Positions 37,861-51,410 of a DNA stretch of 64,000 nucleotides are shown here, in pieces (the stretch's first letter is position 1; every line of letters starts with the position of its first letter). The position numbers were made by a program, and so were the translations under genes. The notes beneath the pieces are model-generated. The model was not told where the DNA came from and searched no databases. It saw only the letters and a program-made list of their open reading frames with translations. The stretch lies in NCBI RefSeq assembly GCF_026212465.1, contig NC_080060.1, forward strand, positions 16,412,195 to 16,476,194, written 5' to 3'. Origin of the DNA: Amaranthus tricolor. Lineage: Eukaryota; Streptophyta; Magnoliopsida; Caryophyllales; Amaranthaceae.

Positions 37861-40303
37861 TACCAAATAGTGCTGTGTGCCAAGCGTCGTGCAAAACAAA
37901 CAATGTTTGAGCTACTTTATGCGCGAAAATGCCAAAAACTTTTAAAAACCGTTAAAATCGCAACTTAACAAGTATATTCTAGCATATGACTATGAATTGC
38001 AATTCTAACCACTTCAACACAATAATATATCCCAAATTTTGTTGTGTGCCATGTTTCGTGCAAAACAAGCAAAGTTTGAGCTACTTTATGGACGAAAGTG
38101 CCAAAAACTTTAAAAACCGTTAAAATCGCAAATTAACACGTATATTCTAGCATATGACTATGAATTTCAATTCTAACAACTTCAACACAATAATATATGC
38201 CAAATTTTTTTGTCTGCCATGTTTCTTGCAAAACAAACAAAGTTTAAGCTACTTTATGCGCGAAAGTGCCAAAAACGCTTAAAAACCCTTAAATTCGCAA
38301 CTTAACACGTAATTTCTAGCATATGACTATGATTTTCAATTCTAACCACTTCAACACAATAATATACCAAATAGTATTGTGTGCCATGTTTCGCGCAAAA
38401 CAAACCAAGTTTGAGTTACTTTCGTGCGCGAAAGTGCCAAAAAAGCATAAAAACCCATAAAATCGCAACTTAACACGTAATTTCTAGCATATGACTATGA
38501 TTTTCATTTATAAACCCTTCAACAAAATCATATATACCACATAGTGTTGTGTGCCAAGTTTCGTACAAAAAGAAAACCAACTTTGATCTACTTTACACGC
38601 GAAAGTGACAAAAAAGCTTAAAAACACTTAAAATCGCAACTTAACACTTAATTTCTAGCATATGACTATGATTTTAAATTATAACCATTTCAACTCAATA
38701 ATATATTCCAAATAGTGTTGTGTGTCAAGTTTCGTGCAAAACAAACCCAAGTTTCAGCTTCTTTACGAGCGAAAGTGCATAAAAATCTTAAAAACCCATA
38801 AAATGAAAACATAGCACGTAATTTCAAGCATATGACTGTGATTTTAAATTCTAACCACTTCAACACAATAATATATACCAAATAGTGTTGTGTGCCAAGT
38901 TTCGTGTAAAACAAACCAAGTTTGAGCTTCTTTACGAGCGAAAGTTCGAAAAACTCTTCGAGCGAAAGTTCCAAAAAAGCTTAAGAAACCATGAAATCAA
39001 AACGTAGCACGGAATTTCTAGCATATGACTATGATTTTAAATTATAACCATTTCAACACAATAATTTATACCAAATAGTGTAGTGTGCCAAGTTTCGTGC
39101 AAAACAAACAAAGATTGGGCTACTTTTCGAGCGAAAGTGCCAAACACGCTTAAAAACCCTTAAATTCGCAACTTAACACGTAATTTATAGCATATGACTA
39201 TGATTTTCAATTCTAACCACTTCAACACAATAATATACCAAATAGTGTTGTGTGCCAAGTTTCGTGCAAAACAAACCAAGTTTGAGCTACTTTATGCGCG
39301 AAAGTGCCAAAAAAGCATAAAAATCCATAAAATCGGATCTTGTCACGTAATTTCTAGTATATGACTATGATTTTCCTTTATAACCACTTCAACACAATAA
39401 TATATACCACATAGTGTTGTGTGCCAAGTTTCCTGAAAAAAAAAACCAACTTTGAGCTACTTTACGCGCGAAAGTGATAAAAAAAGATTAAAAACCCTTA
39501 AAATCGCAACTTAACACTTAATTTCTAGCATATGACTATGATTTTAAATTATAACCATTTCAAGTCAATAATATATTCCAAATAGTGTTGTGTGTCAAGT
39601 TTCGTGCAACACAAACTAAGTTTGAGCTTCTTTACGAGCGAAAGTGCCAAAAAATTTTAAAAACCCATAAAATGAAAACTTAACACGTACTTTCAAGCAT
39701 ATGACTCTTAAAAACCTATAAAATCGCAATTTAGCACTTAATTTCTAGCATATGACTATGAATTTCAAGTCTCACCACTTTAACACAATAATATAATGTA
39801 AATAGTGTTGTGTGCCAAGTTTCTTGAAAAACAAACCAAGTTTAAGCTACTTTATTCGCGAAAGTGCCAAAAAAGCTTAAGAAACCATGAAATCGAAATA
39901 TAGCACGGAATTTCTAGCATATGACTATGATTTTAAATTATAACCATTTCAACACAATAATTTATACCAAATAGTGTAGTGTGCCAAGTGTCGTGCAAAA
40001 CAAACAAAGATTGGGCTACTTTACGCACGAAAGTGCCAAAAACGCTTAAAAACCTTTTAAAATCGCAAGTTAACACGTAATTTCTAGCATATGACTATGA
40101 ATTTAAATTCTTACCACTTCAACACAATAATATATACCAAATAGTGTTGTGTGCCAAGTTTCGTGCAAAACAAATCAAGTTTAAGCTACTTTATGCGCGA
40201 AAGCGCCAAAAACGCTTAAATACCCATAAAATTGAAACTTAGCAAGTAATTTCTAGCATATGACTATGATTCTCAATGATAACCAGTTCAACAAAATAAT
40301 ATA
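37861..40303. repeat. Domain III 15-mer HOR, copy 1 (2443 bp, deleted)
   Basis: Unit start set at the GTGCTGTGTGCCAAGCGTCG monomer. Monomer starts: 37861, 38030, 38198, 38365, 38535, 38706, 38876 (193 bp, containing the 24-bp duplication), 39069, 39236, 39405, 39576, then a fused step to 39797, 39964 and 40135. At about 39708 GCATATGACT joins CTTAAAAACCTAT; other copies carry about 121 bp more here. Several monomer types (AATATACCAAATAGTATTG, ACCACATAGTG with an A run, ATATAATGTAAATAG) are shared with domain II, so the 15-mer was probably assembled from the same monomer set. Confidence 0.87.
38935..38983. repeat. 24-bp tandem duplication, one per domain III unit
   Basis: CGAGCGAAAGTTC is followed 24 bp later by CGAGCGAAAGTTC again (starts at 38935 and 38959), giving the monomer its odd length of 193 bp. 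The same structure recurs near 41365, 43935, 44804, 47365, 49925, 52485, 55045 and 57600: once per HOR copy and twice in the expanded copy. It is absent from domains I, II and IV, so it is a good single-event marker for the founding of the 15-mer. The last copy has CCAGCGAAAG in the second half. Confidence 0.85.
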
Positions 40304-42860
40304 TACCAAATAGTGCTGTGTGCCAAGCGTCGTGCAAAACAAACAAAGTCATACTTTATGCGCGAAAATGCCAAAAACTTTTAAAAACCGTTAAAATCGC
40401 AACTTAACAAGTATATTCTAGCATATGACTATGAATTGCAATTCTAACCACTTCAACACAATAATATATCCCAAATTTTGTTGTGTGCCATGTTTCGTGC
40501 AAAACAAGCAAAGTTTGAGCTACTTTATGGACGAAAGTGCCAAAAACTTTAAAAACCGTTAAAATCGCAAATTAACACGTATATTCTAGCATATGACTAT
40601 GAATTTCAATTCTAACAACTTCAACACAATAATATATGCGAAATTTTTTTGTCTGCCATGTTTCTTGCAAAACAAACAAAGTTTAAGCTACTTCATGCGC
40701 GAAAGTGCCAAAAACGCTTAAAAACCCTTAAATTCGCAACTTAACACGTAATTTCTAGCATATGACTATGATTTTCAATTCTAACCACTTCAACACAATA
40801 ATATACCAAATAGTATTGTGTGCCAAGTTTCGCGCAAAACAAACCAAGTTTGAGTTACTTTCGTGCGCGAAAGTGCCAAAAAAGCATAAAAACCCATAAA
40901 ATCGCAACTTAACACGTAATTTCTAGCATATGACTATGATTTTCATTTATAAACCCTTCAACAAAATCATATATACCACATAGTGTTGTGTGCCAAGTTT
41001 CGTACAAAAAGAAAACCAACTTTGATCCACTTTACACGCGAAAGTGACAAAAAAGCTTAAAAACCCTTAAAATCGCAACTTAACACTTAATTTCTAGCAT
41101 ATGACTATGATTTTAAATTATAACCATTTCAACTCAATAATATATTCCAAATAGTGTTGTGTGTCAAGTGTCGTGCAAAACAAACCAAGTTTCAGCTTCT
41201 TTACGAGCGAAAGTGCCAAAAAATCTTAAAAACCCATAAAATGAAAACATAGCACGTAATTTCAAGCATATGACTGTGATTTTAAATTCTAACCACTTCA
41301 ACACAATAATATATACCAAATAGTGTTGTGTGCCAAGTTTCGTGTAAAACAAACCAAGTTTGAGCTTCTTTACGAGCGAAAGTTCGAAAAACTCTTCGAG
41401 CGAAAGTTCCAAAAAAGCTTAAGAAACCATGAAATCAAAACGTAGCACGGAATTTCTAGCATATGACTATGATTTTAAATTATAACCATTTCAACACAAT
41501 AATTTATACCAAATAGTGTAGTGTGCCAAGTTTCGTGCAAAACAAACAAAGATTGGGCTACTTTTCGAGCGAAAGTGCCAAACACGCTTAAAAACCCTTA
41601 AATTTGCAACTTAACACGTAATTTATAGCATATGACTATGATTTTCAATTCTAACCACTTCAACACAATAATATACCAAATAGTGTTGTGTGCCAAGTTT
41701 CGTGCAAAACAAACCAAGTTTGAGCTACTTTATGCGCGAAAGTGCCAAAAAAGCATAAAAATCCATAAAATCGGATCTTATCACGTAATTTCTAGTATAT
41801 GACTATGATTTTCCTTTATAACCACTTCAACACAATAATATATATACCACATAGTGTTGTGTGCCAAGTTTCCTGAAAAAAAAAACCAACTTTGAGCTAC
41901 TTTACGCGCGAAAGTGATAAAAAAGCTTAAAAACCCTTAAAATCGCAACTTAACACTTAATTTCTAGCATATGACTATGATTTTAAATTATAACCATTTC
42001 AAGTCAATAATATATTCCAAATAGTGTTGTGTGTCAAGTTTCGTGCAAAACAAACTAAGTTTGAGCTTCTTTACGAGCGAAAGTGCCAAAAAATCTTAAA
42101 AACCCATAAAATGAAAACTTAACACGTACTTTCAAGCATATGACTGTGATTTTAAATTCTAACCACTTCAACACAATAATATATACCAAATAGTGTTGTG
42201 TGCCAAGTTTCGTGTAAAACAAACCATGTTTGAGCTTCTATACGAGCGAAAGTGCCAGAACATCTTAAAAACCTATAAAATCCCAATTTAGCACTTAATT
42301 TCTAGCATATGACTATGAATTTCAAGTCTCACCACTTTAACACAATAATATAATGTAAATAGTGTTGTGTGCCAAGTTTCTTGAAAAACAAACCAAGTTT
42401 AAGCTACTTTATGTGCGAAAGTGCCAAAAAAGCTTAAGAAACCATGAAATCGAAACATAGCACGGAATTTCTAGCATATGACTATGATTTTAAATTATAA
42501 CCATTTCAACACAATAATTTATACCAAATAGTGTAGTGTGCCAAGTGTCGTGCAAAACAAACAAAGATTGGGCTACTTTACGCACGAAAGTGCCAAAAAC
42601 GCTTAAAAACCTTTTAAAATCGCAAGTTAACACGTAATTTCTAGCATATGACTATGAATTTAAATTCTTACCACTTCAACACAATAATATATACCAAATA
42701 GTGTTGTGTGCCAAGTTTCGTGCAAAACAAACAAAGTTTAAGCTACTTTATGCGCGAAAGCGCCAAAAACGCTTAAATACCCATAAAATTGAAACTTAGC
42801 AAGTAATTTCTAGCATATGACTATGATTCTCAATGATAACCAGTTCAACAAAATAATATA
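40304..42860. repeat. Domain III 15-mer HOR, copy 2 (2557 bp)
   Basis: Full 15-monomer copy, apart from a small loss near 40348 where CAAAGTTTGAGCTACTTT is reduced to CAAAGTCATACTTT. It carries the 24-bp duplication near 41375 and the TATACGAGCG plus CAGAACATC pair near 42240-42265 (state 1 of the alternating sites). Confidence 0.9.
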
Positions 42861-45800
42861 TACAAAATAGTGCTGTGTGCCAAGCGTCGTGCAAAACAAA
42901 CAAAGTTTGAGCTACTTTATGCGCGAAAATGCCAAAAACTTTTAAAAAACCGTTAAAATCGCAACTTAATACGTATATTCTAGCATATGACTATGAATTG
43001 CAATTCTAACCACTTCAACACAATAATATATCCCAAATTTTGTTGTGTGCCATGTTTCGTGCAAAACAAACAAAGTTTGAGCTACTTTATACACGAAAGT
43101 GCCAAAAACTTTAGAAACCGTTAAAATCGCAAATTAACACGTATATTCTAGCATATGACTATGAATTTCAATTCTAACCACTTCAACACAATAATATATG
43201 CCAAATTTTTTTGTATGCCATGTTTCTTGCAAAACAAACCAAGTTTGAGCTACTTTATGCGCGAAAGTGCCAAAAACGCTTAAAAACACTTAAATTCGCA
43301 ACTTAACGCGTAATTTCTAGCATATGACTATGATTTTCAATTCTAACCACTTCAACACAATAATATACCAAATAGTATTGTGTGCCAAGTTTCGCGCAAA
43401 ACAAACCAAGTTTGAGTTACTTTCGTGCGCGAAAGTGCCAAAAAAGCATAAAAACCCATAAAATCGCAACTTAACACGTAATTTCTAGCATATGACTATG
43501 ATTTTCATTTATAACCCCTTCAACAAAATCATATATACCACATAGTGTTGTGTGCCAAGTTTCGCACAAAAAGAAAACCAACTTTGATCTACTTTACACG
43601 CGAAAGTGACAAAAAAGCTTAAAAACCCTTAAAATCGCAACTTAACACTTAATTTCTAGCATATGACTATGATTTTAAATTATAACCATTTCAACTCAAT
43701 AATATATTCCAAATAGTGTTGTGTGTCAAATTTCGTGCAAAACAAACCAAGTTTCAGCTTCTTTACGAGCGAAAGTGCCAAAAAATCTTAAAAACCCATA
43801 AAATGAAAACATAGCACGTAATTTCAAGCATATGACTGTGATTTTAAATTCTAACCACTTCAACACAATAATATATACCAAATAGTGTTGTGTGCCAAGT
43901 TTCGTGTAAAACAAACCAAGTTTGAGCTTCTTTACGAGCGAAAGTTCGAAAAACTCTTCGAGCGAAAGTTCCAAAAAAGCTTAAGAAACCATGAAATCAA
44001 AACGTAGCACGGAATTTCTAGCATATGACTATGATTTTAAATTATAACCATTTCAACACAATAATTTATACCAAATAGTGTAGTGTGCCAAGTTTCGTGC
44101 AAAACAAACAAAGATTGGGCTACTTTTCGAGCGAAAGTGCCAAACACGCTTAAAAACCCTTAAATTTGCAACTTAACACGTAATTTAAAGCATATGACTA
44201 TGATTTTCAATTCTAACCACTTCAACACAATAATATACCAAATAGTGTTGTGTGCCAAGTTTCGTGCAAAACAAACCAAGTTTGGGCTACTTTATGCGCG
44301 AAAGTGCCAAAAAAGCATAAAAATCCATAAAATCGGATCTTATCAAGTAATTTCTAGTATATGACTATGATTTTCCTTTATAACCACTTCAACACAATAA
44401 TATATACCACATAGTGTTGTGTGCCAAGTTTCCTGAAAAAAAAAAACCAACTTTGAGCTACTTTACGTGCGAAAGTTTCAAAAAACCTTAAAAACCCTTA
44501 AAATCGCAACTTAACACTTAATTTCTAGCATATGACTATGATTTTAAATTATAACCATTTCAAGTCAATAATATATTCCAAATAGTGTTGTGTGTCAAGT
44601 TTCGTGCAACACAAACTAAGTTTGAGCTTCTTTACGAGCGAAAGTGCCAAAAAATCTTAAAAACCCATAAAATGAAAATTTAACACGTACTTTCAAGCAT
44701 ATGACTGTGATTTTAAATTCTAACCACTTCAACACAATAATATATACCAAATAGTGTTGTGTGCAAAGTTTCGTGTAAAACAAACCAAGTTTGAGCTTCT
44801 TTACGAGCGAAAGTTCCAAAAACTCTTCGAGCGAAAGTTCCAAAAAAGCTTAAGAAACCATGAAATCAAAACGTAGCACAGAATTTCTAGCATATGACTA
44901 TGATTTTAAATTATAACCATTTCAACACAATAATTTATACCAAATAGTGTAGTGTGCCAAGTGTCGTGCAAAACAAACAAAGATTGGGCTACTTTTCGAG
45001 CGAAAGTGCCAAAAACGCTTAAAAACCCTTAAATTCGCAACTTAACACGTAATTTATAGCATATGACTATGATTTTAAATTCTAACCCCTTCAACAAAAT
45101 AAAATACCAAATAGTATTGTGTGCCAAGTTTCGTGCAAAACAAACCAAGTTTGAGCCACTTGATGCGCGAAAGTACCAAAAAAGCATAAAAACCCATTAA
45201 ATCGCAACTTAGCACGTAATTTCTAGTTTATGACTATGATTTTCATTTATATCCACTTCAACACAATAATATATACCACGTAGTGTTGTGTGCCAAGTTT
45301 CCTGCAAAAAAAAAACCAACTTTGAGCTACTTTACGTGCGAAAGTTTCAAAAAACCTTAAAAACCCTTAAAATCGCAACTTAACACTTAATTTCTAGCAT
45401 ATGACTATGATTTTAAATTATAACCATTTCAAGTCAATAATATATTCCAAATAGTGTTGTGTGTCAAGTTTCGTGCAAAACAAACTAAGTTTGAGCTTCT
45501 TTACGAGCGAAAGTGCCAAAAAATCTTAAAAACCCATAAAATGAAAACTTAACACGTACTTTCAAGCATATGACTGTGATTTTAAATTCTAACCACTTCA
45601 ACACAATAATATATACCAAATAGTGTTGTGTGCCAAGTTTCGTGTAAAACAAACCATGTTTGAGCTTCTTTACGAGCGAAAGTGCCAGAATATCTTTAAC
45701 ACCTATAAATCCCAATTTAGCACTTAATTTCTAGCATATGACTATGAATTTCAAGTCTCACCACTTTAACACAATAATATAATGTAAATAGTGTTGTGTA

Positions 45801-46289
45801 CCAAGTTTCTTGAAAAACAAACCAAGTTTAAGCTACTTTATGCGCGAAAGTGCCAAAAAAGCTTAAGAAACCATGAAATCGAAACATAGCACGGAATTTC
45901 TAGCATATGACTATGATTTTAAATTATAACCATTTCAACACAATAATTTATACCAAATAGTGTAGTGTGCCAAGTGTCGTGCAAAACAAACAAAGATTGG
46001 GCAACTTTACGCACGAAAGTGCCAAAAACGCTTAAAAACCTTTTAAAATCGCAAGTTAACACGTAATTTCTAGCATATGACTATAAATTTAAATTCTTAC
46101 CACTTCAACACAATAATATATACCAAATAGTGTTGTGTGCCAAGTTTCGTGCAAAACAAACAAAGTTTAAGCTACTTTATGCGCGAAAGCGCCAAAAACG
46201 CTTAAATACCCATAAAATTGAAACTTAGCAAGTAATTTCTAGCATATGACTATGATTCTCAATGATAACCAGTTCAACAAAATAATATA
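42861..46289. repeat. Domain III 15-mer HOR, copy 3, expanded (3429 bp)
   Basis: Starts at TACAAAATAGTGCTGTG, a base change shared by all later copies. It is 869 bp longer than the standard unit because about five monomers occur twice in tandem (43861-44729 and 44730-45598). It carries two 24-bp duplication markers and the TTTACGAGCG plus CAGAATATC pair near 45670-45695 (state 2). Confidence 0.88.
43861..45598. repeat. Tandem five-monomer duplication, 2 x 869 bp
   Basis: CAACACAATAATATATACC with its following monomer recurs at 43861, 44730 and 45599. The 24-bp duplication marker occurs near 43935 and 44804, and CTTTACGTGCGAAAGTTTC at 44461 and 45330; each pair is 869 bp apart. After the third occurrence the array resumes the ordinary order (CAGAATATC near 45688). 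The two halves differ at many bases, so the event is not the latest in the array. It fits an unequal exchange between the two CAAGTCAATAATATATTCC / CAACTCAATAATATATTCC monomer types inside the unit. Confidence 0.85.
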
Positions 46290-48850
46290 TACAAAATAGT
46301 GCTGTGTGCCAAGCGTCGTGCAAAACAAACAAAGTTTGAGCTACTTTATGCGCGAAAATGCCAAAAACTTTTAAAAACCGTTAAAATCGCAACTTAACAC
46401 GTATATTCTAGCATATGACTATGAATTGCAATTCTAACCACTTCAACACAATAATATATCCCAAATTTTGTTGTGTGCCATGTTTCGTGCAAAACAAACA
46501 AAGTTTGAGCTACTTTATACACGAAAGTGCCAAAAACTTTAAAAACCGTTAAAATCGCAAATTAACACGTATATTCTAGCATATGACTATGAATTTCAAT
46601 TCTAACCACTTCAACACAATAATATATGCCAAATTTTTTTGTATGCCATGTTTCTTGCAAAACAAACCAAGTTTGAGCTACTTTATGCGCGAAAGTGCCA
46701 AAAACGCTTAAAAACACTTAAATTCGCAACTTAACGCGTAATTTCTAGCATATGACTATGATTTTCAATTCTAACCACTTCAACACAATCATATACCAAA
46801 TAGTATTGTGTGCCAAATTTCGCGCAAAACAAACCAAGTTTGAGCTACTTTCGTGCGCGAAAGTGCCAAAAAAGCATAAAAACCCATAAAATCGCAACTT
46901 AACACGTAATTTCTAGCATATGACTATGATTTTCATTTATAACCCCTTCAACAAAATCATATATACCACATAGTGTTGTGTGCCAAGTTTCGTACAAAAA
47001 GAAAACCAACTTTGATCTACTTTACACGCGAAAGTGACAAAAAAGCTTAAAAACCCTTAAAATCGCAACTTAACACTTAATTTCTAGCATATGACTATGA
47101 TTTTAAATTATAAACATTTCAAGTCAATAATATATTCCAAATAGAGTTGTGTGTAAGGTTTCGCGCAAAAAGTACCAAGTTTCAGCTTCTTTACGAGCGA
47201 AAGTGCCAAAAAATCTTAAAAACCCATAAAATGAAAACATAGCACGTAATTTCAAGCATATGACTGTGATTTTAAATTCTAACCACTTCAACACAATAAT
47301 ATATACCAAATAGTGTTGTGTGCCAAGTTTCGTGTAAAACAAACCAAGTTTGAGCTTCTTTACGAGCGAAAGTTCGAAAAACTCTTCGAGCGAAAGTTCC
47401 AAAAAAGCTTAAGAAACCATGAAATCAAAACGTAGCACGGAATTTCTAGCATATGACTATGATTTTAAATTATAACCATTTCAACACAATAATTTATACC
47501 AAATAGTGTAGTGTGCCAAGTTTCGTGCAAAACAAACAAAGATTGGGCTACTTTTCGAGCGAAAGTGCCAAACACGCTTAAAAACCCTTAAATTTGCAAC
47601 TTAACACGTAATTTATAGCATATGACTATGATTTTCAATTCTAACCACTTCAACACAATAATATACCAAATAGTGTTGTGTGCCAAGTTTCGTGCAAAAC
47701 AAACCAAGTTTGAGCTACTTTATGCGCGAAAGTGCCAAAAAAGCATAAAAATCCATAAAATCGGATCTTATCACGTAATTTCTAGTATATGACTATGATT
47801 TTCCTTTATAACCACTTCAACACAATAATATATATACCACATAGTGTTGTGTGCCAAGTTTCCTGAAAAAAAAAACCAACTTTGAGCTACTTTACGCGCG
47901 AAAGTGATAAAAAAGCTTAAAAACCCTTAAAATCGCAACTTAACACTTAATTTCTAGCATATGACTATGATTTTAAATTATAACCATTTCAAGTCAATAA
48001 TATATTCCAAATAGTGTTGTGTGTCAAGTTTCGTGCAAAACAAACTAAGTTTGAGCTTCTTTACGAGCGAAAGTGCCAAAAAATCTTAAAAACCCATAAA
48101 ATGAAAACTTAACACGTACTTTCAAGCATATGACTGTGATTTTAAATTCTAACCACTTCAACACAATAATATATACCAAATAGTGTTGTGTGCCAAGTTT
48201 CGTGTAAAACAAACCATGTTTGAGCTTCTATACGAGCGAAAGTGCCAGAACATCTTAAAAACCTATAAAATCCCAATTTAGCACTTAATTTCTTGCATAT
48301 GACTATGAATTTCAAGTCTCACCACTTTAACACAATAATATAATGTAAATAGTGTTGTGTGCCAAGTTTCTTGAAAAACAAACCAAGTTTAAGCTACTTT
48401 ATGCGCGAAAGTGCCAAAAAAGCTTAAGAAACCATGAAATCGAAACATAGCACGGAATTTCTAGCATATGACTATGATTTTAAATTATAACCATTTCAAC
48501 ACAATAATTTATACCAAATAGTGTAGTGTGCCAAGTGTCGTGCAAAACAAACAAAGATTGGGCTACTTTACGCACGAAAGTGCCAAAAACGCTTAAAAAC
48601 CTTTTAAAATCGCAAGTTAACACGTAATTTCTAGCATATGACTATAAATTTAAATTCTTACCACTTCAACACAATAATATATACCAAATAGTGTTGTGTG
48701 CCAAGTTTCGTGCAAAACAAACAAAGTTTAAGCTACTTTATGCGCGAAAGCGCCAAAAATGCTTAAATACCCATAAAATTGAAACTTAGCAAGTAATTTC
48801 TAGCATATGACTATGATTCTCAATGATAACCAGTTCAACAAAATAATATA
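46290..48850. repeat. Domain III 15-mer HOR, copy 4 (2561 bp)
   Basis: Complete copy. Its sixth monomer is altered to GTGTAAGGTTTCGCGC followed by AAAAAGTACCAAG (near 47150), a change absent from copies 1-3 and kept in later ones. It has state 1 of the alternating pair (TATACGAGCG, CAGAACATC near 48231-48255). Confidence 0.91.
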
Positions 48851-51410
48851 TACAAAATAGTGCTGTGTGCCAAGCGTCGTGCAAAACAAACAAAGTTTGA
48901 GCTACTTTATGCGCGAAAATGCCAAAAACTTTTAAAAACCGTTAAAATCGCAACTTAATACGTATATTCTAGCATATGACTATGAATTGCAATTCTAACC
49001 ACTTCAACACAATAATATATCCCAAATTTTGTTGTGTGCCATGTTTCGTGCAAAACAAACAAAGTTTGAGCTACTTTATACACGAAAGTGCCAAAAACTT
49101 TAGAAACCGTTAAAATCGCAAATTAACACGTATATTCTAGCATATGACTATGAATTTCAATTCTAACCACTTCAACACAATAATATATGCCAAATTTTTT
49201 TGTATGCCATGTTTCTTGCAAAACAAACCAAGTTTGAGCTACTTTATGCGCGAAAGTGCCAAAAACGCTTAAAAACACTTAAATTCGCAACTTAACGCGT
49301 AATTTCTAGCATATGACTATGATTTTCAATTCTAACCACTTCAACACAATAATATACCAAATAGTATTGTGTGCCAAATTTCGCGCAAAACAAACCAAGT
49401 TTGAGCTACTTTCGTGCGCGAAAGTGCCAAAAAAGCATAAAAACCCATAAAATCGCAACTTAACACGTAATTTCTAGCATATGACTATGATTTTCATTTA
49501 TAACCCCTTCAACAAAATCATATATACCACATAGTGTTGTGTGCCAAGTTTCGTACAAAAAGAAAACCAACTTTGATCTACTTTACACGCGAAAGTGACA
49601 AAAAAGCTTAAAAACCCTTAAAATCGCAACTTAACACTTAATTTCTAGCATATGACTATGATTTTAAATTATAAACATTTCAAGTCAATAATATATTCCA
49701 AATAGAGTTGTGTGTAAGGTTTCGCGCAAAAAGTACCAAGTTTCAGCTTCTTTACGAGCGAAAGTGCCAAAAAATCTTAAAAACCCATAAAATGAAAACA
49801 TAGCACGTAATTTCAAGCATATGACTGTGATTTTAAATTCTAACCACTTCAACACAATAATATATACCAAATAGTGTTGTGTGCCAAGTTTCGTGTAAAA
49901 CAAACCAAGTTTGAGCTTCTTTACGAGCGAAAGTTCGAAAAACTCTTCGAGCGAAAGTTCCAAAAAAGCTTAAGAAACCATGAAATCAAAACGTAGCACG
50001 GAATTTCTAGCATATGACTATGATTTTAAATTATAACCATTTCAACACAATAATTTATACCAAATAGTGTAGTGTGCCAAGTTTCGTGCAAAACAAACAA
50101 AGATTGGGCTACTTTTCGAGCGAAAGTGCCAAACACGCTTAAAAACCCTTAAATTTGCAACTTAACACGTAATTTATAGCATATGACTATGATTTTCAAT
50201 TCTAACCACTTCAACACAATAATATACCAAATAGTGTTGTGTGCCAAGTTTCGTGCAAAACAAACCAAGTTTGAGCTACTTTATGCGCGAAAGTGCCAAA
50301 AAAGCATAAAAATCCATAAAATCGGATCTTATCACGTAATTTCTAGTATATGACTATGATTTTCCTTTATAACCACTTCAACACAATAATATATATACCA
50401 CATAGTGTTGTGTGCCAAGTTTCCTGAAAAAAAAACCAACTTTGAGCTACTTTACGCGCGAAAGTGATAAAAAAGCTTAAAAACCCTTAAAATCGCAACT
50501 TAACACTTAATTTCTAGCATATGACTATGATTTTAAATTATAACCATTTCAAGTCAATAATATATTCCAAATAGTGTTGTGTGTCAAGTTTCGTGCAAAA
50601 CAAACTAAGTTTGAGCTTCTTTACGAGCGAAAGTGCCAAAAAATCTTAAAAACCCATAAAATGAAAACTTAACACGTACTTTCAAGCATATGACTGTGAT
50701 TTTAAATTCTAACCACTTCAACACAATAATATATACCAAATAGTGTTGTGTGCCAAGTTTCGTGTAAAACAAACCATGTTTGAGCTTCTTTACGAGCGAA
50801 AGTGCCAGAATATCTTAAAAACCTATAAAATCCCAATTTAGCACTTAATTTCTAGCATATGACTATGAATTTCAAGTCTCACCACTTTAACACAATAATA
50901 TAATGTAAATAGTGTTGTGTGCCAAGTTTCTTGAAAAACAAACCAAGTTTAAGCTACTTTATGCGCGAAAGTGCCAAAAAAGCTTAAGAAACCATGAAAT
51001 CGAAACATAGCACGGAATTTCTAGCATATGACTATGATTTTAAATTATAACCATTTCAACACAATAATTTATACCAAATAGTGTAGTGTGCCAAGTGTCG
51101 TGCAAAACAAACAAAGATTGGGCTACTTTACGCACGAAAGTGCAAAAAACGCTTAAAAACCTTTTAAAATCGCAAGTTAACACGTAATTTCTAGCATATG
51201 ACTATGAATTTAAATTCTTACCACTTCAACACAATAATATATACCAAATAGTGTTGTGTGCCAAGTTTCGTGCAAAACAAACAAAGTTTAAGCTACTTTA
51301 TGCGCGAAAGCGCCAAAAACGCTTAAATACCCATAAAATTGAAACTTAGCAAGTAATTTCTAGCATATGACTATGATTCTCAATGATAACCAGTTCAACA
51401 AAATAATATA
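48851..51410. repeat. Domain III 15-mer HOR, copy 5 (2560 bp)
   Basis: Complete and nearly identical to the preceding copy, including AAATAGAGTTGTGTG in monomer six (near 49701). State 2 of the alternating pair (TTTACGAGCG, CAGAATATC near 50790-50815). Confidence 0.91.

Noticed and set aside
38690..38974. Recurring minus-strand open frames of 60-94 codons, including a family that repeats in each domain III copy (41164, 43726, 47124, 49685, 52276, 54807, 57396)
   Set aside because: They are the satellite read on the minus strand. Monomer lengths near 169 shift the frame at each unit, so frames end after about one and a half monomers. They have no domain, no start context and no conservation beyond that of the DNA, and they recur only because the HOR does.
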